Part shown: positions 1 through 9,400 of the stretch, piece after piece
Layout of the letters: every line of letters begins with the position of its first letter
Numbering within the stretch: the first letter of the stretch is position 1
Assembly: GCA_947303735.1 (NCBI GenBank)
Contig: CAMYZD010000004.1
Span: 1-44,445, forward strand
Direction: 5' to 3'
DNA: 44,445 bases
DNA from: an uncultured Bacteroidales bacterium
Lineage (GTDB): Bacteria > Bacteroidota > Bacteroidia > Bacteroidales > P3
Notes under the pieces: generated by a model
The model's input: only the letters and a program-made list of their open reading frames with translations
Told to the model about the DNA's origin: nothing
Database searches by the model: none
Made by a program: the position numbers and the translations under genes

Positions 1-588
1 TTTCACAGGGTCTTTAGCGGAAGCTAAAAAAGTAAAAGTTGAAAATTGAAAATTGAAATTATCAGAATGCTCAAACGCCCGCTCCCGCGTCCCCTCTTTA
101 GAGGGGTGGTCGAAGACCGGGGTATGCTCATTGAATTGAGAATTGAGAATTGAGAATTGAGAATTAGCTGCCGCACTCGGATAATTTTCAATTTTCAATT
201 TTAAATTTTCAATTCTCGCATAGTGTCCTGTGGCTATGCGGTCGAAGTCCTTGCCGCAACGCTGCTCGAAGGCTCCAAACTTGATGAGCTTGTTGCACAT
301 CACGTCGGGGTTGGGGGTAAGTCCTTTGCGGACCGACTCGATGGTGTAGCTGACCACATTGTCCCAATACTCCTTATGGAGGTTCACCTCCTCGAAACGG
401 CAGCCGTACTTCTTGGCAATAAATGAGGTTATCTCTATATCCTCCTCGGCGGGACAGTCGATATAGCCCTCCTCGTCCTCCATCCCAATGCGGATGTAGA
501 AGATGGTGGGGTCGTAGCCCTGCTCCTTGAGCAGATGCACCACGACGGAGCTGTCGACACCTCCCGAGACTAACGCGGCAATGGTCAT
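1..588 (-). CDS. mnmA: tRNA-specific 2-thiouridylase MnmA (3' end outside window)
   Basis: MnmA makes the 2-thio modification of wobble uridine in tRNAs for Lys, Glu and Gln. The 196 visible codons begin at an ATG that overlaps the stop of the upstream transporter gene (ATGA), so translation is probably coupled. Seen: the N-type ATP pyrophosphatase loop SGGVDSS near residues 8-14, [14 protein letters not shown] near residues 93-106 with the first catalytic Cys, and the ATGHYA motif at 119-124. After HYA the frame runs through about 61 codons of repetitive DNA (residues 127-187) and then returns to family sequence at SAKDPVK (190-196), where Bacteroidota homologues have a linker of only about a dozen residues. 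The frame stays open, so the protein may still work. The second catalytic Cys lies outside the window. The family call is firm; activity of this allele is inferred. Confidence 0.93.
   Translation of the reverse strand, partial: MTIAALVSGGVDSSVVVHLLKEQGYDPTIFYIRIGMEDEEGYIDCPAEEDIEITSFIAKKYGCRFEEVNLHKEYWDNVVSYTIESVRKGLTPNPDVMCNKLIKFGAFEQRCGKDFDRIATGHYARIENLKLKIENYPSAAANSQFSILNSQFNEHTPVFDHPSKEGTRERAFEHSDNFNFQFSTFTFLASAKDPVK
28..212. repeat. palindromic AT-rich repeat insertion inside mnmA
   Basis: The arms at 39-63 and 180-212 are inverted copies built from AATTTTC/GAAAATT units. Between them lie four tandem copies of the 7-bp unit GAATTGA plus a partial fifth (133-166), a perfect hairpin CCCCTCTTTAGAGGGG (91-106) and a second hairpin GGTCGAAGACC (108-118). 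This type of sequence is familiar from Bacteroidales intergenic regions (recollection, not searched). Here it sits inside a conserved gene and adds about 61 codons without a stop or frameshift. Confidence 0.8.
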
Positions 589-1547
589 GTTGTTTGTTTT
601 TTAGGCTTGACGACAATAATGGTAACAGCAGCAAGAATCAACACAATGCCGATGGCCAAAGTGAGGGTAAACTTCTCACCGAAAACGAAGATGCCGATAA
701 GGACGGCGGTGAGGGGCTCCAGGGCACCGAGTATGGCGGTAGTGGTAGAGCCGACCCATTTGGCGGCATAGACCATCAGTACCAGTGCCATGATGGCTGG
801 CACGATAGCAAGCCAGCCGACGTAGAACCAGCTGGTGAAATTGTGTGGCAGGGTGAGCGGCTCGCCCGACAGCAGAGAGTACGCCACCATGCCCAAAGCA
901 CAATAGAAAAGAACGAAAAAGTTGATCTTGAACGACGACATCGGCAGCTGGCTGCGGTTCACTACAACGATATAAAGTGCATACGACAATGCAGACAACA
1001 GCACCAGCAACACACCCCCAAAGGGTAGTGTAGCAGTCCCGTCGCCCCAGTAGAGCAACGCCACCCCCACAAGCGAAAGCAGGATGGCTGCAACGGTAAC
1101 CCAGCCGACCCGTTCGTGGAAAAATACTGCCATGATGACGGCAGTCATCACGGGGTAGGTAAACAAGATGGTAGACGCAACACCCGCGTCCATCAGATGG
1201 AAACTGAGATACAATGTAAGCGAGGAGACTATGAAAAGTAATCCCAGCAATGTAAGCGAGACAAACTCCTTGCGGGTAACTCGCAATGTCTCTCGTCTGC
1301 CGCCTGCCTTAGGAATGCTTCTCACCGCCATCACGATGGCGATAATCAGCCAAGCCAGCCCAAAGCGGTAAAACAGCACGCTGCTTGTGGGCATTCCCTC
1401 GGCATAGAGTTTCAGAGCTCCCAAGGGGTTGGTACCGTAGCAGACGGCCGCCAAAATACCACACACCACGCCTACTGCTGTTCGGCGATGCCGAAGTGCG
1501 GTAGGCGTAGTACGGTGTGTCGTTGGTTGGCTGTGGGAATCCGTCAC
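585..1547 (-). CDS. EamA/DMT-family transporter
   Basis: This is an inner-membrane protein of the drug/metabolite transporter superfamily with two tandem EamA domains (roughly residues 28-155 and 170-312) and about ten hydrophobic segments. The substrate cannot be read from the sequence. The start is a GTG at 1547, chosen because the first membrane segment begins near residue 25 and no earlier ATG is in frame; the first 24 residues are polar and rich in His, Thr and Arg. It lies 38 bases after ftsZ and overlaps the mnmA start by four bases, so it is probably in the distal part of the dcw transcript. The family call is strong. Confidence 0.88.
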   Translation of the reverse strand: MTDSHSQPTTHRTTPTALRHRRTAVGVVCGILAAVCYGTNPLGALKLYAEGMPTSSVLFYRFGLAWLIIAIVMAVRSIPKAGGRRETLRVTRKEFVSLTLLGLLFIVSSLTLYLSFHLMDAGVASTILFTYPVMTAVIMAVFFHERVGWVTVAAILLSLVGVALLYWGDGTATLPFGGVLLVLLSALSYALYIVVVNRSQLPMSSFKINFFVLFYCALGMVAYSLLSGEPLTLPHNFTSWFYVGWLAIVPAIMALVLMVYAAKWVGSTTTAILGALEPLTAVLIGIFVFGEKFTLTLAIGIVLILAAVTIIVVKPKKQTT

Positions 1548-1585
1548 TCGCTAGAGATTAGGGTCAAGGAGACTGAATCTGCACA

Positions 1586-3205
1586 TCAGTCAACCGAATT
1601 ATATAGATAACCGTTAGGTTTGATGGTGCCATCGCTCGTCATGCGGCTCTTGGCACTGCTCTCAGACGAGTGGGTAGCCTCAAAGAGTTGCTCGCCCGTC
1701 AATTTCATGGGGTTCATATTCTCCACAATGGCTGCCCCATTGGCATCATTGCGCAGCAAATCATGCATCCGCTTGATTCTTTCCGACCTACGAGCGGCTT
1801 CAGACTCCAAGTCGCTTACCGTTGTTTCCCGTGTATTCTCATCAATAATGGGCTTTATTGGTTCGGGAGCAGGAGCCTTGACTTCGGTCGCTTGAGTCTG
1901 TTCCTTCTGATGATTGATGATACGCATGCCATCATCCGTAGGGTCAAGCTCACGTGACAGCCCCGCCTTGGCTGTTTTTTCCTCCTCATCATAGAGCGAG
2001 ATGATGCGGGGTTTGGTCGGCTGGTCTACAGTCTCCCGATGGAGATCGGTAGGCTGGGGCCTATTTACAACCTCCTCCGGACGTACGGGACGGGTCACTA
2101 TTTGGGGTTCGTCACTATCAACCGGCGGCTTCGGGGTGGGTTTGGGCGTAGGCTGCTCGGGACGCAGGTCGATAACCTTAGGTTCCTGGCGCACGCTTTG
2201 CTCAAAGCCAGTTGCGATGAGGGTAATCTTCACCTTCTCACCCAGCGACTCGTCAACACCCGTACCCCAAATAACGTTGGTATCGGGGCTACCAGTCTTC
2301 TGGCACAGATAGTCGGTTATCTCGCTCATCTCGTCCATCGTAATCTCATGCTCGGGACCGTATGAGAAGTATAGCAGCACGTTCTTGGCGCCGGCAATGT
2401 CGTTATCGTCCAACAGCACCGAGGTAGTTGCTTGTTCTACAGCCTGGCGGGCACGATGTTCGCCCTCTCCTTCACCAATACCCATCAAGGCGGTGCCGCT
2501 GCTTTCCATCACGGTGTTCACATCACGGAAGTCGATATTCACCGATGCGTTGAGCGTGATAATTTCGGCAATGCCCTTCACAGCGGTCAGCAACACATCG
2601 TTGGCCATAGCAAAGGCATCAGTGATGACAAGGTTGCCGTAGCCGCGCAGCTTCTCGTTGTTAATGACCAGTATCGAGTCAACATGCTTGCGCAGTTCCT
2701 CGACTCCTTCGAGAGCCTGACGCAGGCGTAACTTGCCTTCAAACTGGAAGGGAGTGGTGACCACGGCCACCACCAAGATGCGACCCTCCTCGTCCATATC
2801 GTCGTCCGCAATCTTCACCTCCTTGGCAATGCGGGCAATCACAGGCGCAGCACCTGTACCGGTGCCGCCACCCATGCCGGCAGTGATGAAGACCATCTTG
2901 GTATTATGTTCAAAAAGCTCTCTAATCTCTTGTTCCTTCCCCTCGGCGGCGCGACGAGCCTTGGCGGGGTCGTTGCCAGCGCCCAAACCCGACTGTCCGA
3001 GCTGCAGTTTGATCTGAACAGGGCTACCATTGAGTGCCTTCGTATCGGTGTTGCACACGATAAAGTCCACACCCGTGATACCCCTACGGAACATGTGGTT
3101 CACCGCGTTGTTGCCACCACCTCCCACACCGATCACCTTGATATACGAAGACTGATTCAGAGGAGAATCGAAAGCCAAAAACTGAGAATTATTGCTGTCG
3201 TCCAT
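1586..3205 (-). CDS. ftsZ: cell division GTPase FtsZ
   Basis: FtsZ is the tubulin-like GTPase that forms the division ring. Seen: the Rossmann start KVIGVGGGGNNAVN (23-36), the GTP signature GGGTGTG (112-118), and the catalytic T7 loop region with NIDFRDV near residue 222. The globular part ends near residue 335. A long, variable linker rich in Pro, Glu and Lys follows, and then a short C-terminal tail ending NGYLYNSVD, where FtsA is expected to bind. At 539 residues it is longer than the typical 380-450, entirely because of the linker, which fits Bacteroidota FtsZ. It is the last classical gene of the dcw cluster, 139 bases after ftsA, and that spacer holds a promoter-like motif shared with mraZ. 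Confidence 0.97.
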   Translation of the reverse strand: MDDSNNSQFLAFDSPLNQSSYIKVIGVGGGGNNAVNHMFRRGITGVDFIVCNTDTKALNGSPVQIKLQLGQSGLGAGNDPAKARRAAEGKEQEIRELFEHNTKMVFITAGMGGGTGTGAAPVIARIAKEVKIADDDMDEEGRILVVAVVTTPFQFEGKLRLRQALEGVEELRKHVDSILVINNEKLRGYGNLVITDAFAMANDVLLTAVKGIAEIITLNASVNIDFRDVNTVMESSGTALMGIGEGEGEHRARQAVEQATTSVLLDDNDIAGAKNVLLYFSYGPEHEITMDEMSEITDYLCQKTGSPDTNVIWGTGVDESLGEKVKITLIATGFEQSVRQEPKVIDLRPEQPTPKPTPKPPVDSDEPQIVTRPVRPEEVVNRPQPTDLHRETVDQPTKPRIISLYDEEEKTAKAGLSRELDPTDDGMRIINHQKEQTQATEVKAPAPEPIKPIIDENTRETTVSDLESEAARRSERIKRMHDLLRNDANGAAIVENMNPMKLTGEQLFEATHSSESSAKSRMTSDGTIKPNGYLYNSVD

Positions 3206-3274
3206 ATTTCGAGAATAGTTTAATATGCTAAAATATAAATAGTTAATATACTATCAAGTTACACTTTTCATTTT

Positions 3275-3299
3275 GTAAAAATACTACTTTCTTTCCAAT
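3275..3299 (-). promoter_or_regulatory. candidate ftsZ promoter/operator motif shared with mraZ
   Basis: On the minus strand this reads ATTGGAA, nine variable bases, then TATTTTTAC. The 25-bp region upstream of mraZ (16828-16852) has the same two boxes with the same nine-base spacing (ATTGGAA-N9-TACTTTTAC). The second box matches seven of eight positions of the Bacteroidota -7 element TAnnTTTG. The ftsZ start codon is 69 bases downstream. I infer a shared promoter or operator; only the match itself is observed. Confidence 0.5.
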
Positions 3300-3344
3300 T
3301 AGCTAGTGTTGCGCCCAATTGTTTATCAACAGGTTATAAACATG

Positions 3345-4724
3345 TCAATCGCCAAGGTCCTCTTCGGTGAAAATATTGGTCAGCCAATTAGTCACTGCCT
3401 TGCCAATATCACGCGCATCCTTGTTGTTCTTGGGGCGAGCTGGTTTCTCTTTTTTCTTTCGCTTCTCAGAGACCTGCTCAATCGGTTCAGCCTCTTCTTC
3501 CTTCACCTGTGGGGCTTCGGGTTCGACCTGAGTAGCAGCCTTCTTAGCCGCCAACTCTTCCGCCTCCAGACCATAGATGACCAGACCAATACCCGTAGCA
3601 TACATGGGGTGGCTGAGATCGTCGTAGTTGGCACTTGTTTCCTTGTCTAAATGCTCATCGGGAATACCGATGCGGGTGTCGTGACCGATGACCAGCTCGG
3701 AAAACTCCTTGATATTCTTGAGTCGTGCACCACCACCAGTGAGCACTACTCCGGCAATAAGCTGATGCTCGAAACCCGAAAGTTCGATTTCGTAACCCAC
3801 CTGCTCAAGGATAAGCTGCATACGCGACTTTATGATACCGGCAAGTGTGCGGACACTGATTTCGCGAGGGTCCTGGTTGCGGATGCCGGGTATGGAGATG
3901 ATATCGTCCTGGTTGACACTGGTCGGCAGGCAGGAACCGAATCTAATCTTCAGGCTCTCGGCCTGATGCTTAAGTATTTTGCAGTTCTCGCGGATATCGT
4001 TGGTGATGACATTACCGGCCAAGGGCAATACTGAGGTATGGCGGATGATACCATCTTGGAAGATGGCAATATCGGTAGTCCCACCCCCGATATCGACCAA
4101 TGCAACGCCAGCGCTCTTGTCGAGCTCGTTTAGTACGGAATAGGCTGATGCCACAGGCTCTAACACCACATTCTTGATGCGCAGACCCGCTGCTTCGACC
4201 GCATCACGGATATTGTGAAGGTTGGTCGTGTTGCCAGTAACGATATGAAAGTTAGCCATAAGGCACTTGCCAGCCACTCCGACAGGGCTGATATCATTAT
4301 CCAGCACATCGTTGTCCACGATAAAGCACTGTGGAAAAACATGGATGATATCCTCACCTGGATCAAGCAGGATGTTGTACTGGTCGTCGATGAGGCGCTG
4401 CACGTCCTCCTCTTCAATGAGACGATGTTCGGGAGGAATCATCACCGACCCTTTGTTCGACTGGCTTTTGATGTGCTGTCCGGCTATGCCGACATATACC
4501 TCTTTCACGTCGTACTTCGCCATCTCGGAAGCGTCGGCCACTGCGTGACGGATAGACTCGGCAGTGCTACGGATATTGCGCACCACTCCACGTTCCACAC
4601 CAATTGAGTCGGTCTTACCAAAGCCTACAATCCTAATCTTCCCGTTCTGAGCCCTCTCGCCGATGAAACAGGCTATCTTGGTGGTTCCAATGTCTAGCCC
4701 TACGATTTTATTGTCTGTATTCAT
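3345..4724 (-). CDS. ftsA: cell division protein FtsA
   Basis: FtsA is the actin-like ATPase that tethers FtsZ filaments to the inner membrane. Seen: phosphate-1 loop VGLDIGTTKIA (8-18), the FtsA-specific 1C subdomain, phosphate-2 motif LVDIGGGTTDIA near residue 213, and the adenosine motif VLTGGGARL near 326. Beyond the fold (about residue 390) there is a charged Lys/Glu/Pro tail ending in an amphipathic stretch, GKAVTNWLTNIFTEED, which is the expected membrane-targeting helix. The 459-residue length is normal for Bacteroidota. It lies between ftsQ (96-base spacer) and ftsZ, as usual. Confidence 0.96.
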   Translation of the reverse strand: MNTDNKIVGLDIGTTKIACFIGERAQNGKIRIVGFGKTDSIGVERGVVRNIRSTAESIRHAVADASEMAKYDVKEVYVGIAGQHIKSQSNKGSVMIPPEHRLIEEEDVQRLIDDQYNILLDPGEDIIHVFPQCFIVDNDVLDNDISPVGVAGKCLMANFHIVTGNTTNLHNIRDAVEAAGLRIKNVVLEPVASAYSVLNELDKSAGVALVDIGGGTTDIAIFQDGIIRHTSVLPLAGNVITNDIRENCKILKHQAESLKIRFGSCLPTSVNQDDIISIPGIRNQDPREISVRTLAGIIKSRMQLILEQVGYEIELSGFEHQLIAGVVLTGGGARLKNIKEFSELVIGHDTRIGIPDEHLDKETSANYDDLSHPMYATGIGLVIYGLEAEELAAKKAATQVEPEAPQVKEEEAEPIEQVSEKRKKKEKPARPKNNKDARDIGKAVTNWLTNIFTEEDLGD

Positions 4725-4820
4725 AGTGTTTATATTTTTTTGTTATTCTTCTTTGTTATTTGTATTCTTTGTCTTATTAGACTAATTGGGTTTCACATCC
4801 TCTGTTCCGCCTCCGATGGG

Positions 4821-5552
4821 CTAGGAGGTCTTACGCTTGGTGCAAACCACCTGTCCACGATATTTGACACTCACCTGACTGTATTTATCCCACCCCACTT
4901 GAGGAAGTCCACGAGTGTAGAAGGCAATTAGGTTGTGGAACTTATCGTCGAGCCGCTCCACATTGCCGACCTGAACCAGATGATTGCCCAGCTTAGGGGT
5001 AAGGTAAAGGTCGCCTTTCGCATCGCGATAGATCTGGTCGAAGAGTGGCGAGAGGTCGGGATGGCTGTCCAAATAAGCGGCTAGGGTCCACACCTCTTTC
5101 TGACCCTTTCCTTTTGCGGGGATATGGCCACTTGCCACAATTACATCGCACGACCCCACAGAGCTACAAGGCAGCCGACGCCCCGTCGCATCCAGATAAT
5201 ATTCTTCAGAGGCACAAACGCGGATGATCGGTCGACGTTGGGAGGCAAAAGCCATGACGTTGCCTCCAATAGACTTTGTTGCTTTGCAGTCATATAAGTA
5301 GGGCGATGTGGCTACCACCTGCTCTACCTGTGCGACATCTACTTCACGCAACTGTTTGGAGAGCAGGCCCGGAATAGAGTCAATAATCAGACTCTCGACC
5401 TGCTGGGCAGTTACCAGCGTGTCGGACCCACAATAGTCTATATCCACCCGCACCCCCTTCACTTGCTGATGCCTACGCCACATGTTGGCAGCCAACACCA
5501 ACAGTGCTAGTAGCGCCAAGACAATGATGGATATGATTTGGTTCTTTTTCAT
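4821..5552 (-). CDS. ftsQ: cell division protein FtsQ
   Basis: FtsQ is a bitopic inner-membrane scaffold that links FtsL and FtsB-type partners to the ring. Seen: a short cytoplasmic start (MKKNQ), one membrane segment (about 6-23), a POTRA-like region beginning VKGVRVDIDYCGSDTLVT (about 32-49), and a beta-rich C-terminal domain including TGRRLPC and LGNHLVQVGNVERL. Sequence conservation in this family is low, so the call rests on length (243 residues), topology and exact position between murC (3-base gap) and ftsA. Confidence 0.88.
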   Translation of the reverse strand: MKKNQIISIIVLALLALLVLAANMWRRHQQVKGVRVDIDYCGSDTLVTAQQVESLIIDSIPGLLSKQLREVDVAQVEQVVATSPYLYDCKATKSIGGNVMAFASQRRPIIRVCASEEYYLDATGRRLPCSSVGSCDVIVASGHIPAKGKGQKEVWTLAAYLDSHPDLSPLFDQIYRDAKGDLYLTPKLGNHLVQVGNVERLDDKFHNLIAFYTRGLPQVGWDKYSQVSVKYRGQVVCTKRKTS

Positions 5553-5555
5553 GGT

Positions 5556-6965
5556 CTATTGTTCTTTGAGTACTGCTTCTAGACGAGGCACAAGTCGGTC
5601 AATGTCTCCTGCGCCCATTGTTACCACCACATCGGGACAAAGAGCCGGCACCAACTCCAACACCTGGTCGGGTGTGCAGAGGTATTTCGACAGGCTGTCA
5701 ATCTTGCGCAACACCATGGAGGAGGTGACGCCAAGGATAGGTTTCTCTCGGGCTGGATAGATAGGCAGCATGATGAGTTCGTCGAGAGTGGAGAGCACTT
5801 CGGCAAATTGGTCAGCGAAGTCGCGCGTACGAGTGTATAGGTGGGGCTGAAACACTCCTACTACCCGCTTACCAGGATATAGATATCGGATGCTTTCTAG
5901 GCAGGCAGCTATCTCCTGAGGATGATGGGCATAGTCGTCAATCATCACCAAGTCCTTGGTCTTGATGCGATAGTCAAATCTACGGCGAACCCCCTGATAA
6001 GTCTTGAACCCATATCGTAGCTGGTGCTCGTCGACTCCAAGCGACATGACTACCGCTGCAGCAGCAACGGCATTCTCGACATTGTATAGGCTAGTGTTGG
6101 GCAACTCTAAGTCATAAATGACACCCTTGGGAGTACGGAGGTCGAAGAAGAGGTTGCCGCCATAGTTGCGGAGGTTCCAGGGGTAATAGTCCGCCTCAAT
6201 TCCTCGAGCGGTATAAGTTACCACTTTCGATGGCATTGAGGAACTGCCAGCATGGTGATGATGAGAATGCTCAGTATGCTCCGTGGAGCCATGCTCCTCA
6301 TCTTCCTCATCAAAAAGTGGAACGCCCTGCTTCACGACAATGAACCCATCGGGGTCAGTCTGAGAGGCAAACTGGCGGAAGGCTTCAAGCAGATTCTGAT
6401 GGGTGCCGTATATGTCCATGTGGTCGTCGTCGATGGCGGTAACGACACTGGCATAAGGATGCAACTGCAAGAAGGAACGGTCGTACTCGTCGGCCTCAAC
6501 CACTACATAGGGGCTGTTATTGTCGACCACTAAGTTGGATTCGAAGTTCTTGGCTATACCGCCTAGAAAGGCACTACAGCCCTTGTCGGTATGATGCAAG
6601 ATATGAGCAACAAGGGAGGTGGTGGAAGTCTTTCCGTGGGTACCAGCCACGGCGATGGCCTGTTTGCCACGAGTCAACTCTCCCAACATCTGAGAGCGTT
6701 TCTCCATCGGCACACCGGATGAGAGGAAGTGTTGGAAAAGAGCGGTTTGTTGAGGCACGGCAGGGGTATACACCACACAATCGATGTCAGAGGGCAACAA
6801 CGAAGGGTCATCAACATATTGGATAGGTATACCTTCCGACTCAAGCTGCTGGGTGAGCTGCGACGGGGTGCGGTCGTAGCCACTGACCGTATCGCCTCGC
6901 TGCTTGAAGAAGCGCGCAATGGCACTCATACCAATGCCTCCTATGCCTAGAAAGAAGTAGTTCAT
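5556..6965 (-). CDS. murC: UDP-N-acetylmuramate-L-alanine ligase MurC
   Basis: MurC adds L-alanine to UDP-MurNAc in the cytoplasm using ATP. Seen: the N-terminal nucleotide-sugar loop GIGGIGMSA (8-16), the P-loop GTHGKTS (108-114), EADEYDRSF (157-165), and HHPQEI in the C-terminal domain. The start overlaps the murG stop by four bases (ATGA). An odd feature is an insertion at residues 218-246 in the central domain: an acidic run followed by a His-rich stretch (HTEHSHHHH) that I do not associate with the family. It lies between two strands of the ATPase domain and may be a surface loop, possibly metal-binding. The enzyme otherwise looks complete at 469 residues. Confidence 0.96.
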   Translation of the reverse strand: MNYFFLGIGGIGMSAIARFFKQRGDTVSGYDRTPSQLTQQLESEGIPIQYVDDPSLLPSDIDCVVYTPAVPQQTALFQHFLSSGVPMEKRSQMLGELTRGKQAIAVAGTHGKTSTTSLVAHILHHTDKGCSAFLGGIAKNFESNLVVDNNSPYVVVEADEYDRSFLQLHPYASVVTAIDDDHMDIYGTHQNLLEAFRQFASQTDPDGFIVVKQGVPLFDEEDEEHGSTEHTEHSHHHHAGSSSMPSKVVTYTARGIEADYYPWNLRNYGGNLFFDLRTPKGVIYDLELPNTSLYNVENAVAAAAVVMSLGVDEHQLRYGFKTYQGVRRRFDYRIKTKDLVMIDDYAHHPQEIAACLESIRYLYPGKRVVGVFQPHLYTRTRDFADQFAEVLSTLDELIMLPIYPAREKPILGVTSSMVLRKIDSLSKYLCTPDQVLELVPALCPDVVVTMGAGDIDRLVPRLEAVLKEQ

Positions 6966-8119
6966 ACGCTATGGGGAGTTGAGTTTTTACGATTGAGTTG
7001 TGCTTCGATTTGGTCCACAATGTTGTCGGCTGCGTGAGGCACTGCCATTGAGCGAATGGCATCAGCCATCGACTGACACTGCTGGGGATTGTGTAGCAGG
7101 TCAAGCGCCTGCGGGAGACCCTGTGTGCCACAAGCATCGTCGCGCACCAAAAGAGCCGCCCCTTTGCGGACTAGAGCCATGGCATTGTGGGTCTGATGAT
7201 CCTCAGCCACATTAGGGGAAGGTATCAGTATGACGGGCTTGCCAACAAAACAGAGTTCAGAGATGGCTATGGCACCTGCTCGCGACACAATGAGGTCGGC
7301 TGCAGCATAGGCTTGATCCATTCGCTCGACAAATTGGTGTACCTTTACCCACTGCTCGAGGCCCGCAGCACGAACCGCCTCGACAGCCTGTTGATACATC
7401 CATTTGCCAGTCTGCCAGAGTATCTGCACCTGATTATCTGGGAAGAACGAGAGGTTGTTGATAACCATCTGGTTGATACTCCTAGCACCAAGGCTGCCTC
7501 CCACTGAGAACAGCACGGGAAGTGAAGGGTCGAGGCCGAAAGTGGCGCAGCCCTCGTCGCGGGTGGCTGTGGCCTGCTCAATAATACTGCGGACGGGGTT
7601 GCCAGTGAAGACAATCTTGTCGGCAGGGAAGAAACGTTCCATTCCTTCATAGGCGACACAAATAGCCGAAGCCGAACGGGCCAAGGTCCTATTGGTGAGG
7701 CCTGCATAAGAGTTCTGCTCTTGCAGTAGCGTAGTATAGCCCATGCGGGCTGCCACCTTGAGCGTAGGTTCACTGGCAAAACCGCCGACACCAACAACAA
7801 TATCGGGGTCGAACTGGCGGATAATACTACGCACCTTATATTGGCTCCGCAGCACCTTGTAAGGGAGTTGCAGGTTCTTGAGTATGTTCTCAAAAGTAAG
7901 TTCTCGTTGCAAACCAGCAATGGGAAGCCCGACTATCTCATATCCTGCAGCCGGCACTTTCTCCATCTCCATGCGTCCCTCGGCTCCAATGAAGAGCAGG
8001 CGTGCTTGAGGGTAACGTGCCTTGATGGCGCCTGCTATCGCAACGGCGGGAAAGATGTGTCCGCCACTTCCTCCGCCACTAATGATGGCGGAAAACTGCT
8101 TTTGGTTATTGGTATTCAT
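6962..8119 (-). CDS. murG: UDP-GlcNAc transferase MurG (lipid II synthase)
   Basis: MurG transfers GlcNAc onto lipid I at the cytoplasmic face of the inner membrane. Seen: the glycine-rich loop GGGSGGHIFPA (about 15-25), a second G-loop VGGSLGA in the C-terminal domain, and the GT-B nucleotide-sugar region SRAGAIAISEL followed by GKPVILIPSPNVAEDHQ. The family-typical gap between the two Rossmann domains is present. The gene is 385 residues and overlaps both neighbours by four bases (ftsW upstream, murC downstream), so ftsW-murG-murC is a translationally coupled block. Confidence 0.96.
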   Translation of the reverse strand: MNTNNQKQFSAIISGGGSGGHIFPAVAIAGAIKARYPQARLLFIGAEGRMEMEKVPAAGYEIVGLPIAGLQRELTFENILKNLQLPYKVLRSQYKVRSIIRQFDPDIVVGVGGFASEPTLKVAARMGYTTLLQEQNSYAGLTNRTLARSASAICVAYEGMERFFPADKIVFTGNPVRSIIEQATATRDEGCATFGLDPSLPVLFSVGGSLGARSINQMVINNLSFFPDNQVQILWQTGKWMYQQAVEAVRAAGLEQWVKVHQFVERMDQAYAAADLIVSRAGAIAISELCFVGKPVILIPSPNVAEDHQTHNAMALVRKGAALLVRDDACGTQGLPQALDLLHNPQQCQSMADAIRSMAVPHAADNIVDQIEAQLNRKNSTPHSV

Positions 8120-9315
8120 GATGCTTGTGTTTTCGATATATCAGTTGTTGGACTAGGTTGAGCATCGGCCGCGGCGGCTTTCGCTGCCAACCGCTGCTGA
8201 CGTTTGTTGTCGGCTGCCACCGCTTGGATAACACCAATGCCGAGTCCCATAAAGACATAGGCAGTGCCACCATGGCTGATGAAGGGCAGTGTCTGACCAG
8301 TGACCGGTATGACGCCTAAGGATACCGACATGTGGATAACAGCCTGGAGGAATATCATAGTTCCGATGCCTGCCACAGCGAGGCTGCCAAAGAGCACTTG
8401 GCAGCGAGTGGCTATGCGGATGCAGCGGAAGTAGAACCATGCGTAGAGTAGAAAGATAAAGGCACCTGACAGCGAACCAGCCTCCTCGATGATAATGGCA
8501 AAGATGAAGTCATTGTGTGCCTGAGTCATCAGACGTCCGTGAATGGTGGTACCGATGCCGTTTTGAAAGAAGAGACCACCACGCGCCACAGCCATCTTGG
8601 CCATATTCTCTTGACTAAGTTCGGTGGGGTCAGGATGGATCCAACTCTGCAGTCGGTGCCCCCATGTAGAGGTACGGAAGAGGTCGATCTTGTCGCCAAA
8701 AAAGTAGAATAGGGCAAAGGCCAAAATCAGCAATGCCAGTATGACGACAAACCACTTCCACCACAGACCACGGTTAACACCTCCAAAGAGGAGCAACAGA
8801 TAGCACGAGATGAATACCAACAGACCTGTAGAGAGGTTGCTTGGGGCAACGAGGGCGGTGACTATCACTACGGGCACCAGCAGCATATAAAAAGTGACAG
8901 GCTCGTCCAGCCGGTCGCGCGAAATGGCAATATTGCGCGCCGTGAAGACTAGCAGAACCACCTTGGCTATCTCCGACGGTTGGAAGGATGGCAGGTAGGG
9001 CAAATCAATCCAACGTTTATGCACTGGGTCGAGAAAAAGGACAAGGATAAGCAGTACGATGCATGCGAAATAGAGCCAGAGAGAGGGTCGTGAGAAATAA
9101 CGAAAGTTGACATGCGAAAGGGCTATGACCACCAGATATGCCATCGCCACCAGCCCTAAGTGCTTGAAGAAGGCATGCATAGGGGTGGCCGACATAGTGT
9201 CGATAGCCGTAACACCTATCGAACTATAGACCGCTATGAGGGAGATGCCACTGAGGAGGAAGAAGATGACCCACAGGGCAGTGTCGCCAGCCATTATGTT
9301 GAGTTTTCGCTTCAA
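8116..9315 (-). CDS. ftsW: peptidoglycan glycosyltransferase FtsW
   Basis: FtsW is the SEDS-family glycan polymerase of the septum, working with FtsI. About ten hydrophobic segments are visible. Seen near the C-terminus: PVTGQTLPFISHGGTAYVF, the family signature. SEDS motifs such as DPVHKRWIDLP and QPSEIAKVVLLVF are in the first half. The protein starts MKRKLNIMAGDTALW and ends in an Ala-rich soluble tail. The 399-residue length is normal. It lies downstream of the murD remnant with an 85-base repeat spacer between them and overlaps murG by four bases. Confidence 0.95.
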   Translation of the reverse strand: MKRKLNIMAGDTALWVIFFLLSGISLIAVYSSIGVTAIDTMSATPMHAFFKHLGLVAMAYLVVIALSHVNFRYFSRPSLWLYFACIVLLILVLFLDPVHKRWIDLPYLPSFQPSEIAKVVLLVFTARNIAISRDRLDEPVTFYMLLVPVVIVTALVAPSNLSTGLLVFISCYLLLLFGGVNRGLWWKWFVVILALLILAFALFYFFGDKIDLFRTSTWGHRLQSWIHPDPTELSQENMAKMAVARGGLFFQNGIGTTIHGRLMTQAHNDFIFAIIIEEAGSLSGAFIFLLYAWFYFRCIRIATRCQVLFGSLAVAGIGTMIFLQAVIHMSVSLGVIPVTGQTLPFISHGGTAYVFMGLGIGVIQAVAADNKRQQRLAAKAAAADAQPSPTTDISKTQAS

Positions 9316-9400
9316 GGGGTTAGGTTTTTAAGGTTATACAGCTAAGAGGTTTAAAGGGTTGTTGTCATTTGTCTATTCACTAATCACTTCCTACCAAACA
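9316..9400 (-). repeat. dcw spacer repeat a (murD remnant to ftsW)
   Basis: Read on the minus strand, the spacer carries AGTGATTAGTGAATAG shortly after the murD-remnant stop, then ACCCTTTAAACC, then TATAACC and AACCTAACCCC before the ftsW start. The same ordered boxes recur in four other spacers of the cluster. It does not resemble a transcription terminator. Confidence 0.6.
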
